Shown in pieces: positions 51,955 to 60,759 of a stretch of DNA of 64,000 nucleotides. Source of the stretch: Lentzea alba (GTDB taxonomy: Bacteria > Actinomycetota > Actinomycetes > Mycobacteriales > Pseudonocardiaceae); assembly GCF_011067745.1 (NCBI RefSeq), contig NZ_JAAMPJ010000003.1:248001-312000 (forward strand), given 5' to 3'. Each line of letters opens with the position of its first letter. Within the stretch, counting starts at the first letter, position 1. Position numbers and translations under genes: made by a program. Below the pieces are notes generated by a model, which did not search any database, was not told where the DNA came from, and saw only the letters and a program-made list of their open reading frames with translations.

Positions 51955-52545
51955 TCACCAGAACGACTTCGGTGCGTTGACCCGGCGTTCCCTGCCGGTG
52001 GGAGTCCGGCGCCGCATGACCTCGACGATGCCGAGCACCAGGCCGAACAGCACCCCGAACGAGGCAGACGCGCCGAATTGGCTCAGCAAGAACACTTCCG
52101 GCTCGTCGGTGTAGAAGTACTCGAGAGCCGATTCGTCGTTCAGCAGCACCATCGCCACCACCGAGGAGATCAGCCCGGCGCCCACCGCGCTGAGCGTCGT
52201 CAGTCCCAGAGTGGTGACGAACAGACCCGCGCCGCCCGTCCGCTCACCCAGCCAGCGCGGCACCTTGAGCAGCCCCGCGATCGCGAACGCCACGAACAGC
52301 ACGGTCCGCAGGTTCCCGAACCAGAACAGGAACGGGCCGACCTGATCGACGTCCACGTGCCAGCGCGGGTAGGACATCAGCACGGTGACGAACCGGCCGG
52401 AGGTCTCGATGTCGGACAGCACGATGAAGATGTCCCGGTACAGCCACGGGTTTCCGACCAGCAGGACGAAGCCGACCACGACGGCGACGCTCGGTGTCAG
52501 CACACGCGGTAAGTGAGGTTCCCCCTGCCCGGCCACATCCAGCAA
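51955..52545 (-). CDS. Four-helix membrane protein, first gene of the motif operon
   Basis: About 196 aa with four hydrophobic helices (SVAVVVGFVLLVGNPWLY, TVLFVAFAIAGLL, VGAGLISSVVAMVLL, FGVLFGLVLGIVEVM) and a basic C-terminus. No enzymatic motif. The start is uncertain: TTG 52545, GTG 52536 or GTG 52503, none with a strong ribosome site. It ends 11 nt before the next gene and is probably cotranscribed with it. Confidence 0.65.
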   Translation of the reverse strand: MLDVAGQGEPHLPRVLTPSVAVVVGFVLLVGNPWLYRDIFIVLSDIETSGRFVTVLMSYPRWHVDVDQVGPFLFWFGNLRTVLFVAFAIAGLLKVPRWLGERTGGAGLFVTTLGLTTLSAVGAGLISSVVAMVLLNDESALEYFYTDEPEVFLLSQFGASASFGVLFGLVLGIVEVMRRRTPTGRERRVNAPKSFW

Positions 52546-52606
52546 CTTAAATCACGTGCCTGTGCCGCGGCGACGGCCGATCGGCGTAGGAGTGGCGCGG
52601 GTTTCG

Positions 52607-53371
52607 TCAGCGGCCCGATTCCGTGCGACGGAGAACTCGGTCGAGCAGTTCGGCGTCCTCGCTGCCTTCCTCGTCGGACGAGGTGAGGGCGAGCAGGAAG
52701 ACGATCAGCACGCTGAAGCCGGCGCCGCCGATGATCAGGGACGTGATCAGGTCCTCGGAGTTGCTGATGACCACGGGGGCGCTGTGGTCGTGGGCCATGC
52801 TCATGGCGGACATGCCGGTGTAGTGCATGCCGGTGACGGCCAGTCCCATCACCAGGGAGGCACCCAGCACGGCGAGCGGGCCGCTGACCTTCCTCGTGAA
52901 CCACAGCGCGGCGGTCGCGGCCACCACGGCGATCACGACGGACAGCGCCACGATCGCCATGTCGTAGCCGACGTCGGCACCGATCTCGATCGCCGCCATG
53001 CCGGTGTAGTGCATCGCGGCGACACCGAGGCCGGTGACCAGACCGCCGGCCACGAGCGGCCAGAGGCGCTCGTCGCGTTGCCGCAGGGCCAGGAGCAGGC
53101 CGATGCCGACGACCACGATGGCGACGATCATGCTCAGCAACGTGATGGGGATGTCGTAGGCGACGGTCGCGCCCATCCACGTGCCGAGCATCGCGGTGAA
53201 GTGCATGGCCCAGATGCCGAGGCCGCCGATCGACACCGCGGCCACCGTCAGCCACCAGTTGCGTGACGCGCCGGTCGCGTTCCGCGCGCGTTCACTGGAC
53301 AGAAGTCCCAGCGCGGATCCCAGACAGGCAACGAGATAAGCCGTGATCGGTGTGAAAGTCCCCAGGTCCAT
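52607..53371 (-). CDS. MHYT-domain integral membrane sensor
   Basis: 254 aa with about seven helices and three MHYT motifs, WAMHFTAM, AAMHYTGM and TGMHYTGM. The domain is thought to bind copper and sense O2, CO or NO in bacteria. There is no attached output domain (GGDEF, EAL or kinase), as in several actinobacterial homologues. ATG 53371 chosen as it leads directly into the first helix. Confidence 0.85.
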   Translation of the reverse strand: MDLGTFTPITAYLVACLGSALGLLSSERARNATGASRNWWLTVAAVSIGGLGIWAMHFTAMLGTWMGATVAYDIPITLLSMIVAIVVVGIGLLLALRQRDERLWPLVAGGLVTGLGVAAMHYTGMAAIEIGADVGYDMAIVALSVVIAVVAATAALWFTRKVSGPLAVLGASLVMGLAVTGMHYTGMSAMSMAHDHSAPVVISNSEDLITSLIIGGAGFSVLIVFLLALTSSDEEGSEDAELLDRVLRRTESGR

Positions 53372-53478
53372 GAATGGATGAAAACATTTCACATCTATGG
53401 AATCAAGACCACTGTGGACAGTCGACGGACGTCAAGATCCGGCCGGATGGCGTGGATCAGCGGTGATAGGACGGTCGC

Positions 53479-53595
53479 ATGTGTCGTGAGGGCCTGGATT
53501 CGGTGCTGCGCATAGTGATGCTGTCCGTGCGCAGCGCGCGTCGCAGGCCGGATCGGGACTCTTTGGATGTCCCGGTCCGGCCGCCGAGTTTCTAG
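53479..53595 (+). CDS. Possible 38-aa leaderless small ORF
   Basis: ATG 53479 follows GATAGG by about 9 nt, a leaderless arrangement. The product starts MCREGLDSVLRIVMLSVRSA and ends RPPSF. Its 3' half overlaps the hairpin that probably terminates the convergent divIVA-like gene, and its stop overlaps that gene's stop, so it may be spurious. Confidence 0.25.
   Translation: MCREGLDSVLRIVMLSVRSARRRPDRDSLDVPVRPPSF
53548..53580 (-). terminator. Hairpin terminator of the DivIVA-like gene
   Basis: A 12-bp stem with one G-T pair (CCGGATCGGGAC, 53548-53559; GTCCCGGTCCGG, 53569-53580), 11 nt past the stop of the minus-strand gene. Confidence 0.55.
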
Positions 53596-54143
53596 TCGAC
53601 TCTGGCGCTTTCCACTTTCGCCTCCGCGATGATGCGCTCGGCCTCGTCGAGGGCCACGTTGCGCAGTTCCGCGAGGGCGCGCATGGCCTCGGCTCGGCGC
53701 GCCGACATGGCGAGCCGGAAGTCCTCGCGAATCTCCTCGCGCTTGTCCGCGGCCTCCTCATCGAGCTTCCTGGCGCGCTGCTCGGCCTCGCCGACGATCA
53801 TCAACGCCTTGAGCTGCGCGTCCCGGACGACGTCACGGCGCTCTTCCTCGGCCAGGGCGACCATGCGGGCCAGCCGTTCGGGCAGGCCCTTCAGGTCGAT
53901 CGGGGTGAGGCAGATGCGGTGCAGGCCGTCCTGCAGTGCCGCGTTCTCCTCCTGAATCGACATCAACCTGCTGGCCAGCGCGTCGGCCCGGGCTTCTGAA
54001 GCGTCCCGGTCCGCGGTGACCAGGCGCAGCTCGGCCTCCAGCTCGGCGACGTAGTCGTCCACCTCGTCGCGGTCGTAGCCGCGCCAGCGCAGTCCGAACC
54101 ACGTGCGCAGCGGTACGAGCTCTGTCCTGCTTTCGACACTCAC
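53592..54143 (-). CDS. DivIVA-like coiled-coil protein
   Basis: 183 aa. The N-terminal segment LRTWFGLRWRGYDRDEVDDYVAELEAEL is a DivIVA-type membrane-binding motif; the rest is coiled coil rich in Glu/Arg/Ala (ALAEEERRDVVRDAQLKALMIVGEAEQRARKLDEEAADKREE in pieces). DivIVA/Wag31 relatives mark cell poles and guide apical growth. It is shorter than the essential actinobacterial DivIVA and probably an accessory paralogue. GTG 54143 with GAGGAGA upstream; an in-frame upstream extension crosses the divergent promoter. Confidence 0.78.
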   Translation of the reverse strand: MSVESRTELVPLRTWFGLRWRGYDRDEVDDYVAELEAELRLVTADRDASEARADALASRLMSIQEENAALQDGLHRICLTPIDLKGLPERLARMVALAEEERRDVVRDAQLKALMIVGEAEQRARKLDEEAADKREEIREDFRLAMSARRAEAMRALAELRNVALDEAERIIAEAKVESARVD

Positions 54144-54233
54144 TTGCCGTCTCCTCTGCCTCCCGCGAGTCAGTCTTGACTGGGTGTACGTACGGGGTGC
54201 GGCATCGGTTCTAACGGGTTCACCAGGCATGAT

Positions 54234-54614
54234 GTGTGCGTGAACAACAAACTGTGCCCCTGTGGTACCGGTCAGTCCTATGTGGACTGTTGTGGTGCAC
54301 TGCACTCCGGGGCCCGCACCGCGGCCACCGCCGAGCAGCTGATGCGTTCGCGCTACAGCGCTTTCGCCGTGTCCGATGAGGACTACCTGCTGCGCACGTG
54401 GGCCGCGAGGAACCGCCCTTCGAGCGCGGGCATCGACGCGACCGACCGCTGGTTGAAGCTCGAAATACTGGCAACTGAGAACGGCGGAATGTTCCACAGC
54501 GAGGGTGTCGTGGAGTTCCGGGCGCACTACGTCGGGGGCGTCGTGCACGAGCGGAGCAGGTTCGTCCGGGAGAACGGCCAGTGGGTCTACCTGGAAGCCG
54601 AGGGCGACTCATGA
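54234..54614 (+). CDS. YchJ-family (UPF0225) SEC-C protein
   Basis: About 126 aa. The N-terminal SEC-C zinc motif is CPCGTGQSYVDCCGALHSG, then RSRYSAFAVSDEDYLLRTW, FRAHYV and ERSRFVRENGQWVYLEAE of the YchJ family (NTF2-like fold). Function not established. GTG 54234 or GTG 54240 could be the start, both near a divergent promoter. Its stop overlaps the next ATG. Confidence 0.82.
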   Translation: MCVNNKLCPCGTGQSYVDCCGALHSGARTAATAEQLMRSRYSAFAVSDEDYLLRTWAARNRPSSAGIDATDRWLKLEILATENGGMFHSEGVVEFRAHYVGGVVHERSRFVRENGQWVYLEAEGDS

Positions 54615-55306
54615 AGGTCCTGAGCCGGTTCAACGGTCCACCCGGGATGGGCAACGGCGGCTACTCGGCCGGTCTGCTCGCCGCGCACGTCGACGCCGGC
54701 GCCGTCAGTGCCGTCAGTGCCGTCAGTGCCGTCAGTGTCCGTTTGCGCAAGCCCGTGCCGCTGGACCGCGAGATGGAGGTTCGCGACGGCCAGTTGCTCG
54801 ACGGGGAGACCGTGATCGCGTCCGCCGAGCCTGCCACGCTCGATCTCGACGTTCCGGCCGCTCCGACGCTCGACGAGGCCCGCAGGGCCGCCGCGAAGGT
54901 GCCGTGGCGCGACCGGCACCCGTTCCCGACGTGTTTCGGGTGCGGACCTGGTCGTGAGGACGGCATCGCCGCGCTGCTCGGCCCGCTCGACGGGCGCGAG
55001 GAGTGGGCCGGCGTGTGGCGGCCTGCTGACCTGCTGCCGAACGACGGCACGAGCGTGCTGCCGGAGATCGTCTGGGCGGCGCTGGACTGCCCTTCGGCCC
55101 AGCCAGTCGCCCCGGACGGCGGTCCCGCGTTCGTCCTCGGCACGTTCGTCGCCCAGCTGGAGCGGCCGGTCGAACTGGGTGTGGACCACTTGCTCCTTGC
55201 GTGGGAACTTGGCCGCGATGGACGCAAGGCGTACTCCGCGTCGGCAATCATCGGCCCTCACGGTGTGTGCGGACGAGCACGCGCCGTGTGGGTATCGATC
55301 GGATGA
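54611..55306 (+). CDS. Hotdog-fold thioesterase-like protein
   Basis: 231 aa. FNGPPGMGNGGYSAGLLA is the acyl-CoA thioesterase-like hotdog helix motif, and a second half (FVLGTFVAQLERPVELGVDHLL) suggests a double hotdog. CFGCGPGREDGI in the middle adds two Cys. The substrate is unknown. ATG 54611 overlaps the YchJ stop. A 9-bp tandem repeat encodes AVS four times at residues ~31-42. Confidence 0.68.
   Translation: MKVLSRFNGPPGMGNGGYSAGLLAAHVDAGAVSAVSAVSAVSVRLRKPVPLDREMEVRDGQLLDGETVIASAEPATLDLDVPAAPTLDEARRAAAKVPWRDRHPFPTCFGCGPGREDGIAALLGPLDGREEWAGVWRPADLLPNDGTSVLPEIVWAALDCPSAQPVAPDGGPAFVLGTFVAQLERPVELGVDHLLLAWELGRDGRKAYSASAIIGPHGVCGRARAVWVSIG
54701..54736 (+). repeat. Four tandem copies of GCCGTCAGT inside the hotdog gene
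   Basis: Exact 9-bp units at 54701, 54710, 54719 and 54728. They keep the frame (AVS x4) and lie where the fold would have a loop or strand edge. Likely length-variable between strains. Confidence 0.85.
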
Positions 55307-55410
55307 GACCAAATAACCCGACTGGGTGACAAGAGTGCTCCGCGTCTTGATAGCGTGCACCACCGTTGCCCGGTTAAGCCGAAAGGGCGAGTGAACGGGA
55401 TGGCACGGAG

Positions 55411-57873
55411 GTGATCAGGCGCTTGATGGGCCGACGTGCCGCCGCCCATGGCGACCAGCAAACACAGACCCAGACCGCGGCTCAGAGTTCGGAGCAGTAC
55501 GCGAACCCCGCCCTCGACATGGATCTGTACCCCGTCGAGCAGCCACCGGCAGCAGCGGTACCGCAGCCGGAGCCACAACCCCAACGAACGCCGTTCGCGG
55601 CGAGTTTCGTCGGGGCGACGCTCGTTGTTTCCGCACCTGAGGGCCCGAGCCAGGCGGCTTCGGGACTCGCCCGCACGCTTCCGGTCGATCGTGGCCGGAC
55701 CGTGGTCGTGGTCGACTTCCCGAGCGGTGACCAGAGCACTTTCTGGCCGCACGTCGTGTCCGCGCTCAGCGGCCGCGGGCCCATCCGGCTCGCGGTGTCG
55801 CACGCGGGCACGATGCGCCCGACCGCGCCCGCGCAGTGGCTCGCGGAGCAGCTCCAGGCCGAGGTCGTGGCCCCGGACGGGGTCCTGACCACGGTGCCGG
55901 GTGCCGCGTTCGTCGTGGGCACCCAGGGCTACGGCAGCTGGCTGCGGTTCCAGCCGAACGCGTCGCCGATGCCGTACGGGCGCCGCTTCCCGGTGCCGCA
56001 GTGGGAGGCGATGGACCCGAACTCGCCGTGGCCGACCGGCGAGATCGGCATCTCCGAACCCATTCCGTCCGGGCTGTGGTTGCGCGCGCAGCAGCCGCCG
56101 TTCGACCCGTCCGCGCAGGACTCGCGGCCGATCGTGGCGCTGCCGTGCCGCGACAACGTGCTGACCGTCGTCGTCGGCGGGCCCGGCCAGTCGTCGATCC
56201 CGACCGAAGAGGTCGTCCGCCTGCTGACCGCGCTGCCCCAGGCGGCTCGGTCGCGCGTGCGGCTCGTCCCGTACGGCATCGACACCGGTCTCGGACAGCT
56301 GGTCGCGGACCAGGTCGGCGAGCCGATCGCGATGTTCACCGGTCTGCCGACCGGCAACCTGCGCACCGGCGGGCCCGCCGTGATCGCGGTCGACCCGCGC
56401 GGGCAGCAGACGTGGCGGCCGTTCGTGACCGAAGTCACGTGCACGCCGAACGAGACCGTTCCGGTGGTCTCCGGCTACCGGACCCCGGTGCCGGGCCTCT
56501 CCGAGGTCGAGCCCGGTGTGTTCGCGCTCGGCGACGGCGTTGTGCTCGAGGTCGTGCCCTCAGGTCTGTGGGTGCGTGAGCAGGACGAGCCGTACAACGC
56601 GGCTGAGGTGCGTTCTCAGCCCGTCGACCCGGAGTGGGCACGTCTGACCGTAGGCACTCCTGGACGCACCACGCCCGGTGCGGTCGCGGTGCACGGCGCT
56701 GCTCTCGTGGAACGTCTTGAGCCCGAGGTGCGCAAGCTGCTGCGTCTCGTGTTCTGCGACGCCACGGTGTCGCCGCCCCCACCGCCTCCGCCACCCACCG
56801 CACCCGTTCCCGCGGCGTCCGTTCCCGCGGCGAGCGACGCGCTCACCGGCAGCCCCGCGCAGATCGCCTCGGCGCTGAGCGCGGCCGCGCACGCGATGTC
56901 CGCGCGTGACCCCCAGGACCACGGCACGGGCTTCTTCACCCCCGTCATCCCGGCCGAGTCCGAACCGGAACGGCCCGCCTACGCGGGCATCGAACCCGGC
57001 CCGGCCGTGGCGTCACACGCGCTGGACGACCCGGACGAGGCCGCCTTCCCGTCGGACGACCCGGACTCCGCTCCCGTCCGGTTCCGCGTCGACGGTCCGC
57101 TGCCGCCGCAGCCGCTGGCCTCGTGGGAGGCTCCGCCGGACGGCAGCGGCGAGCGCGAGACGGTGCCGCCGGACCACGACAGTTCGGACGCCGAACGCGA
57201 CACGGTCCGCAGGGCCTTGGGCGAGCGTTACGGCGTGCACGCGGCGACGGTGTGCCGCCTGCTCGCCCAGCGTCCGGACGCCGAGGAGGACCCGACCGCG
57301 TTCGAGGCCATGGTCACCGACCTGACGGCGCTGCTCGCGTGCGTGTCGCAGGACGAGGAGATGGTCGTCGACACGCTGCGCATGGGCCGCCTCGGCCGGT
57401 TGCGCCCGTACGTCGCGTGCATCGTCTCGGGCCTGAACCGCCTGCCGGTGCACTACGGCGTGGCGACGGTGTGGGGCATGAGCGGCCCGACCGGCCCGCG
57501 TCGGTTCCGCAGCGGTGACGTCCTGGTCGAGCACGGCCTGCTGGACGCCATCGCGAACCCCGCCCAGCGCGTCGAGGGCGCCACCGAGTTCCTGCTGTGG
57601 TCGGTCACCGGCCGCCGGGTCGAGGTGGCGGACCGCGTCGCCGTGGCCACCGAGGAACGCGTGATCTTCGCACCGGGCACGCCGTTCCGGGTGCTCGCGG
57701 TGGCCGAGGCCGAGGGCGATCACCCGCAGCAGGTGCTGCTGCAGGAGATGGCCGGACCGGCGGCGGACCAGGAGATCGCCGGGATGCGGCCGAGCGTGCT
57801 GTCGAAGCTGGAGCGGGCGGCGGCGAACCTGCGGGTGCTGCCGGTGTCGCACCAGGTGTCGGTGCAGGCCTGA
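55411..57873 (+). CDS. Large protein with ADP-ribosyltransferase-like C-terminal domain
   Basis: About 820 aa, without signal peptide or membrane helix. Residues ~60-420 are a long alpha/beta region I do not recognise (VGATLVVSAPEGPSQAASGLARTLPV, LTVVVGGPGQSS). Residues ~440-600 are low-complexity (a run of Pro near 450, acidic DDPDEAAFPSDDPD). The last ~200 residues resemble an ADP-ribosyltransferase fold: RFRSGDVLVEHGLLD, FLLWSVTGRR, then EERVIFAPGTPFRVLAV with the position of the catalytic Glu. Start ambiguous: GTG 55411, TTG 55423 or ATG 55426; GGAGGTGATC at 55407-55416 favours the last two. Possibly a secreted toxin; inference. Confidence 0.6.
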   Translation: MIRRLMGRRAAAHGDQQTQTQTAAQSSEQYANPALDMDLYPVEQPPAAAVPQPEPQPQRTPFAASFVGATLVVSAPEGPSQAASGLARTLPVDRGRTVVVVDFPSGDQSTFWPHVVSALSGRGPIRLAVSHAGTMRPTAPAQWLAEQLQAEVVAPDGVLTTVPGAAFVVGTQGYGSWLRFQPNASPMPYGRRFPVPQWEAMDPNSPWPTGEIGISEPIPSGLWLRAQQPPFDPSAQDSRPIVALPCRDNVLTVVVGGPGQSSIPTEEVVRLLTALPQAARSRVRLVPYGIDTGLGQLVADQVGEPIAMFTGLPTGNLRTGGPAVIAVDPRGQQTWRPFVTEVTCTPNETVPVVSGYRTPVPGLSEVEPGVFALGDGVVLEVVPSGLWVREQDEPYNAAEVRSQPVDPEWARLTVGTPGRTTPGAVAVHGAALVERLEPEVRKLLRLVFCDATVSPPPPPPPPTAPVPAASVPAASDALTGSPAQIASALSAAAHAMSARDPQDHGTGFFTPVIPAESEPERPAYAGIEPGPAVASHALDDPDEAAFPSDDPDSAPVRFRVDGPLPPQPLASWEAPPDGSGERETVPPDHDSSDAERDTVRRALGERYGVHAATVCRLLAQRPDAEEDPTAFEAMVTDLTALLACVSQDEEMVVDTLRMGRLGRLRPYVACIVSGLNRLPVHYGVATVWGMSGPTGPRRFRSGDVLVEHGLLDAIANPAQRVEGATEFLLWSVTGRRVEVADRVAVATEERVIFAPGTPFRVLAVAEAEGDHPQQVLLQEMAGPAADQEIAGMRPSVLSKLERAAANLRVLPVSHQVSVQA

Positions 57874-58727
57874 ACGCACATCTGGGCATCAGGTACGCGG
57901 AACCGCCGGTCGGCCCGCTGCGCTTCCACCCACCGGTGGACTGCGACGGCGAGCCGACCGGCGCGTTCGGCGACGCGCACACGTTGAACGTCTGGTCCGC
58001 AATGGACGGACCGGTCATCCTGTGGATTCACGGCGGGGCGAACACCGTCGGCTCGTCCGCACAACCGGAGTACGCGGGTGATTTTCTCGCGAGCCTCGGG
58101 GTGGTGTTCGTGAGCTGCAACTACCGGCTCGCGGCCGACGGATACGGTGCCCTGGAAGGCTTTCAGCACAACCGGGGCCTGCGGGACGTCGTGTCCGCGC
58201 TCAGGTGGATTCAGCGCAACATCGCCCGCTACGGCGGAGATCCGGGCAACGTCACGGTCGCCGGCCAGTCGTCCGGGGCGCAGACCGTCGCGAGCCTGAT
58301 GGTGATGCCCGAGGCTCGCGGCCTGTTCCACCGGGCGATCGCGCACAGCCTGGCCGGGCGGTTCTTCACCCCCGACGAAGCCGTCGAAGTGCAGCGGGCG
58401 GCCGAGCTGGACGTGCTGTACCAGCCGATCGTGGACGGCGACACGCTGCCGCGATCACCGCTGGAAGGCCCGTACGACGTCGATCTGCTGGTGTGCCACA
58501 CCGCCGACGAAGATCCCGAACTGTTCCAGCGGCCGACCACACGGTTCGCGGACGAGCACGGGCGGGCGTTCCGGTCGATCTACGCCAGGACCCCGGCACA
58601 TCACGGCGCGGACGTCCCGGACATGTTCCGCGGCGACATCGCCAGAGCGTGGGCGAGTTTCGCCCGCGACGGTGATCCCGGTTGGCCGCGGGAAGAGCTG
58701 AAGCGCTGGGTCAACTCTCCGTCGTGA
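57870..58727 (+). CDS. Shortened carboxylesterase-family protein, no standard start codon
   Basis: About 285 aa versus ~480-500 for type-B carboxylesterases. It retains LGIRYAEPPVGPLRF, HTLNVW, oxyanion WIHGGAN, GRNIARYGGDPGNV-like and the nucleophile elbow GQSSGAQ, but lacks the segment before HTLNVW and most of the lid and C-terminal region. There is no ATG, GTG or TTG in frame near the family start; CTG 57870, overlapping the upstream TGA as CTGA, is the best candidate. It may be a compact coupled enzyme or a decaying copy. Convergent with, and overlapping by 17 nt, the SGNH gene. Confidence 0.6.
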   Translation: MNAHLGIRYAEPPVGPLRFHPPVDCDGEPTGAFGDAHTLNVWSAMDGPVILWIHGGANTVGSSAQPEYAGDFLASLGVVFVSCNYRLAADGYGALEGFQHNRGLRDVVSALRWIQRNIARYGGDPGNVTVAGQSSGAQTVASLMVMPEARGLFHRAIAHSLAGRFFTPDEAVEVQRAAELDVLYQPIVDGDTLPRSPLEGPYDVDLLVCHTADEDPELFQRPTTRFADEHGRAFRSIYARTPAHHGADVPDMFRGDIARAWASFARDGDPGWPREELKRWVNSPS

Positions 58728-59715
58728 GGCCGAGCGAGCCGTCCAGCCGCGGCACGCACGCGCCGTCACGCTTGTCGGCCGCCAGGAACTCGGTGAGGCA
58801 CCGGCCGATCTGCTCGTGACCGCGCGCGTTGGGGTGGAACGACTCCTGCAACGCGTGCGACGAGCGTTTGTCGTCCTTCAAGCTGTCCCACTCGACGGTC
58901 AGCCTGGTGAACCACTCCTCGTCGGTCCTGGAGCCGCCCACGCACGCCTCGTGGCCCTCACCGGCGCGGGACAGGTCGAGGAACCGGGCGTTGACCTTCT
59001 CCGCCGCGGTGCGCAGACCGTTCGACAGCTCCGGCACGGCTTCGTCGACGACCCAATCCAGGTCGGTGGTGCGCAGCGGGCAGCCGGACAGGTTCTGCAG
59101 CGAGCGCGGCATCTTCGGTGACACCGGCGCCGCGTACGACTGCACGACGAGCTGGTACGACGAGTCGAGGTAGCTGGAGTCGCGCATGGTCTGGCGGATG
59201 GCCTGCAGCGTGTTCTCGACCTTGGGGACCATCCGCCGCACGCGCTTGGACCACTCCGAGGCGACCGACGACGTGCAGTCGCTGCGCTTGCCCCACGCCT
59301 CGAAGCACTTGTTGAGGACCTCGGCGAAGCGCGGGTCGTCGTTCGCGCCGATGGCCACGACGATCGCGACGACCTTGTTCTGCCCGGCGATCTGACGCAG
59401 CTTGGGCAGCTGCTCGTTGCGCAGCTTGTCGGAGTTCGCGCCCGAGCAGGCCAGGTTGATCTTCTGGTCGGCCTCGAACACGGTTCTCATGATCGACGCC
59501 TCGCGCGAGCGGTGGCACCAGTTGCCGCCGGCCTCACCGTTCGTGCCGGGCTCGTAGTCGCCGGCGCCCTCACCGGACATCGTGCTGTCGCCCAGCGCCA
59601 CGACCGCGGTTCTGGTCTCGCGGTCCGGTTCGGAGGGTGGTGGGAACGGGTGGTCGCTCACGATCAACAGGATCGTGAGCAGGCTGATCGCCGCGAGGGG
59701 CAGGACTCTGCGCAT
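58711..59715 (-). CDS. Secreted SGNH/GDSL hydrolase
   Basis: 334 aa. A signal-anchor helix (LPLAAISLLTILLIVS), then SGNH blocks: block I ALGDSTMSGEGAGDY with the nucleophile Ser, Gly in LACSGANS, Asn in AIGANDDPRF, and Asp/His in ESFHPNARGHEQIG. Six or more Cys suggest disulfides. Probably an extracellular esterase or lipase, related to Streptomyces GDSL lipases. ATG at 59715; a longer in-frame start would run into the divergent regulator. Confidence 0.85.
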   Translation of the reverse strand: MRRVLPLAAISLLTILLIVSDHPFPPPSEPDRETRTAVVALGDSTMSGEGAGDYEPGTNGEAGGNWCHRSREASIMRTVFEADQKINLACSGANSDKLRNEQLPKLRQIAGQNKVVAIVVAIGANDDPRFAEVLNKCFEAWGKRSDCTSSVASEWSKRVRRMVPKVENTLQAIRQTMRDSSYLDSSYQLVVQSYAAPVSPKMPRSLQNLSGCPLRTTDLDWVVDEAVPELSNGLRTAAEKVNARFLDLSRAGEGHEACVGGSRTDEEWFTRLTVEWDSLKDDKRSSHALQESFHPNARGHEQIGRCLTEFLAADKRDGACVPRLDGSLGLTTES

Positions 59716-59796
59716 CGCGCACCAGTTTACGGGGCTGGCCGAATGCGAGGGAGATATGGCGTTGCCGCCCCCACTTGTCGTGAGGAAAGTGGAGGT

Positions 59797-60759
59797 GTGG
59801 GGAATCTGAGGGAAATAGTGGTGGTCGGTTACGACCGCACCGCGTTGCTGGATCTGGCGGGACCGATCGAGGTGTTCCAGGCAGCGAACCACCGCGAACC
59901 GAGGTACCAGGTCACGGTCGCGTCGCTCGGGGGAGAACCGTTCACGGCGACCGCGGGGGTGCGGATCGAGGCGAGCGAGGACCTCTGCACGCTGGACCGC
60001 CCGATCGACACGCTGCTCGTGGTCGGCGGCTGGGGGTACGACGAGGCCGCGGCGGATCCGATGCTCACGACGAACCTGCGGCGGCTCGCGGCGAAGTCGC
60101 GGCGGGTCGCGGGCGTGTGCACGGGGGCCGTGGTGCTGGCCGGCGCGGGGCTGCTCGAAGGGCGGCGCGCCACGACGCACTGGGCGTTCACCGGTGAGCT
60201 GGAGAACCGGGGTGTCGAGGTGGAGCCGGACGCGATCTTCGTGTGCGACGGGCAGGTGTCCACGTCCGCAGGGGTGACGGCGGGCATCGACCTGTCGCTG
60301 GCCATGGTCGAGCAGGACCACGGGCCCGCGGTGGCCCGCCGGATCGCGCAGTACCTGGTCGTGTTCCTGCAACGGTCGGGCGGCCAATCGCAGTTCAGCG
60401 TGCACACCCGCACGCGTCCGGTGTCGGACGGCTCGCTGCGGGCGTTGCTCGACGACATCCACGCCGACCCGACCCGTGAGTGGACGGTGCCGGTGATGGC
60501 ACGAAAGGCGATGATGAGCGTGCGGCACTTCGCCCGCGTCTTCTCGCGCAACGTGGGCGTCTCGCCCGCTGTCTACGTCGAACGAGCCCGCGTGGAGGCC
60601 GCCGCCGACCGGCTGGCTTCGAGCGGTGACTCGTTGGACGTCGTCGCCCGCTCCAGCGGTTTCGGCTCGGCCGAGACCCTGCGCCGGGCCTTCCTGCGCG
60701 TGCTCGGCGTGTCGCCGGGCAGCTACCGCGCCCGTTTCCGGACAACTGGGGTTGCCTGA
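59797..60759 (+). CDS. GlxA-type AraC regulator with DJ-1/PfpI domain
   Basis: 320 aa. N-terminal DJ-1/PfpI-like domain (VVVGYDRTALLDLAGPIEVFQAANHR; elbow GVCTGAVVLAGAGLL) and C-terminal AraC double helix-turn-helix (MARKAMMSVRHFARVFSRNVGVSPAVYVERARVEAA in pieces; SSGFGSAETLRRAFLRVLGVSP). GTG 59797. It should activate nearby genes on binding a small ligand; the next gene, a DJ-1 enzyme, starts at its stop codon. Confidence 0.87.
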   Translation: MGNLREIVVVGYDRTALLDLAGPIEVFQAANHREPRYQVTVASLGGEPFTATAGVRIEASEDLCTLDRPIDTLLVVGGWGYDEAAADPMLTTNLRRLAAKSRRVAGVCTGAVVLAGAGLLEGRRATTHWAFTGELENRGVEVEPDAIFVCDGQVSTSAGVTAGIDLSLAMVEQDHGPAVARRIAQYLVVFLQRSGGQSQFSVHTRTRPVSDGSLRALLDDIHADPTREWTVPVMARKAMMSVRHFARVFSRNVGVSPAVYVERARVEAAADRLASSGDSLDVVARSSGFGSAETLRRAFLRVLGVSPGSYRARFRTTGVA

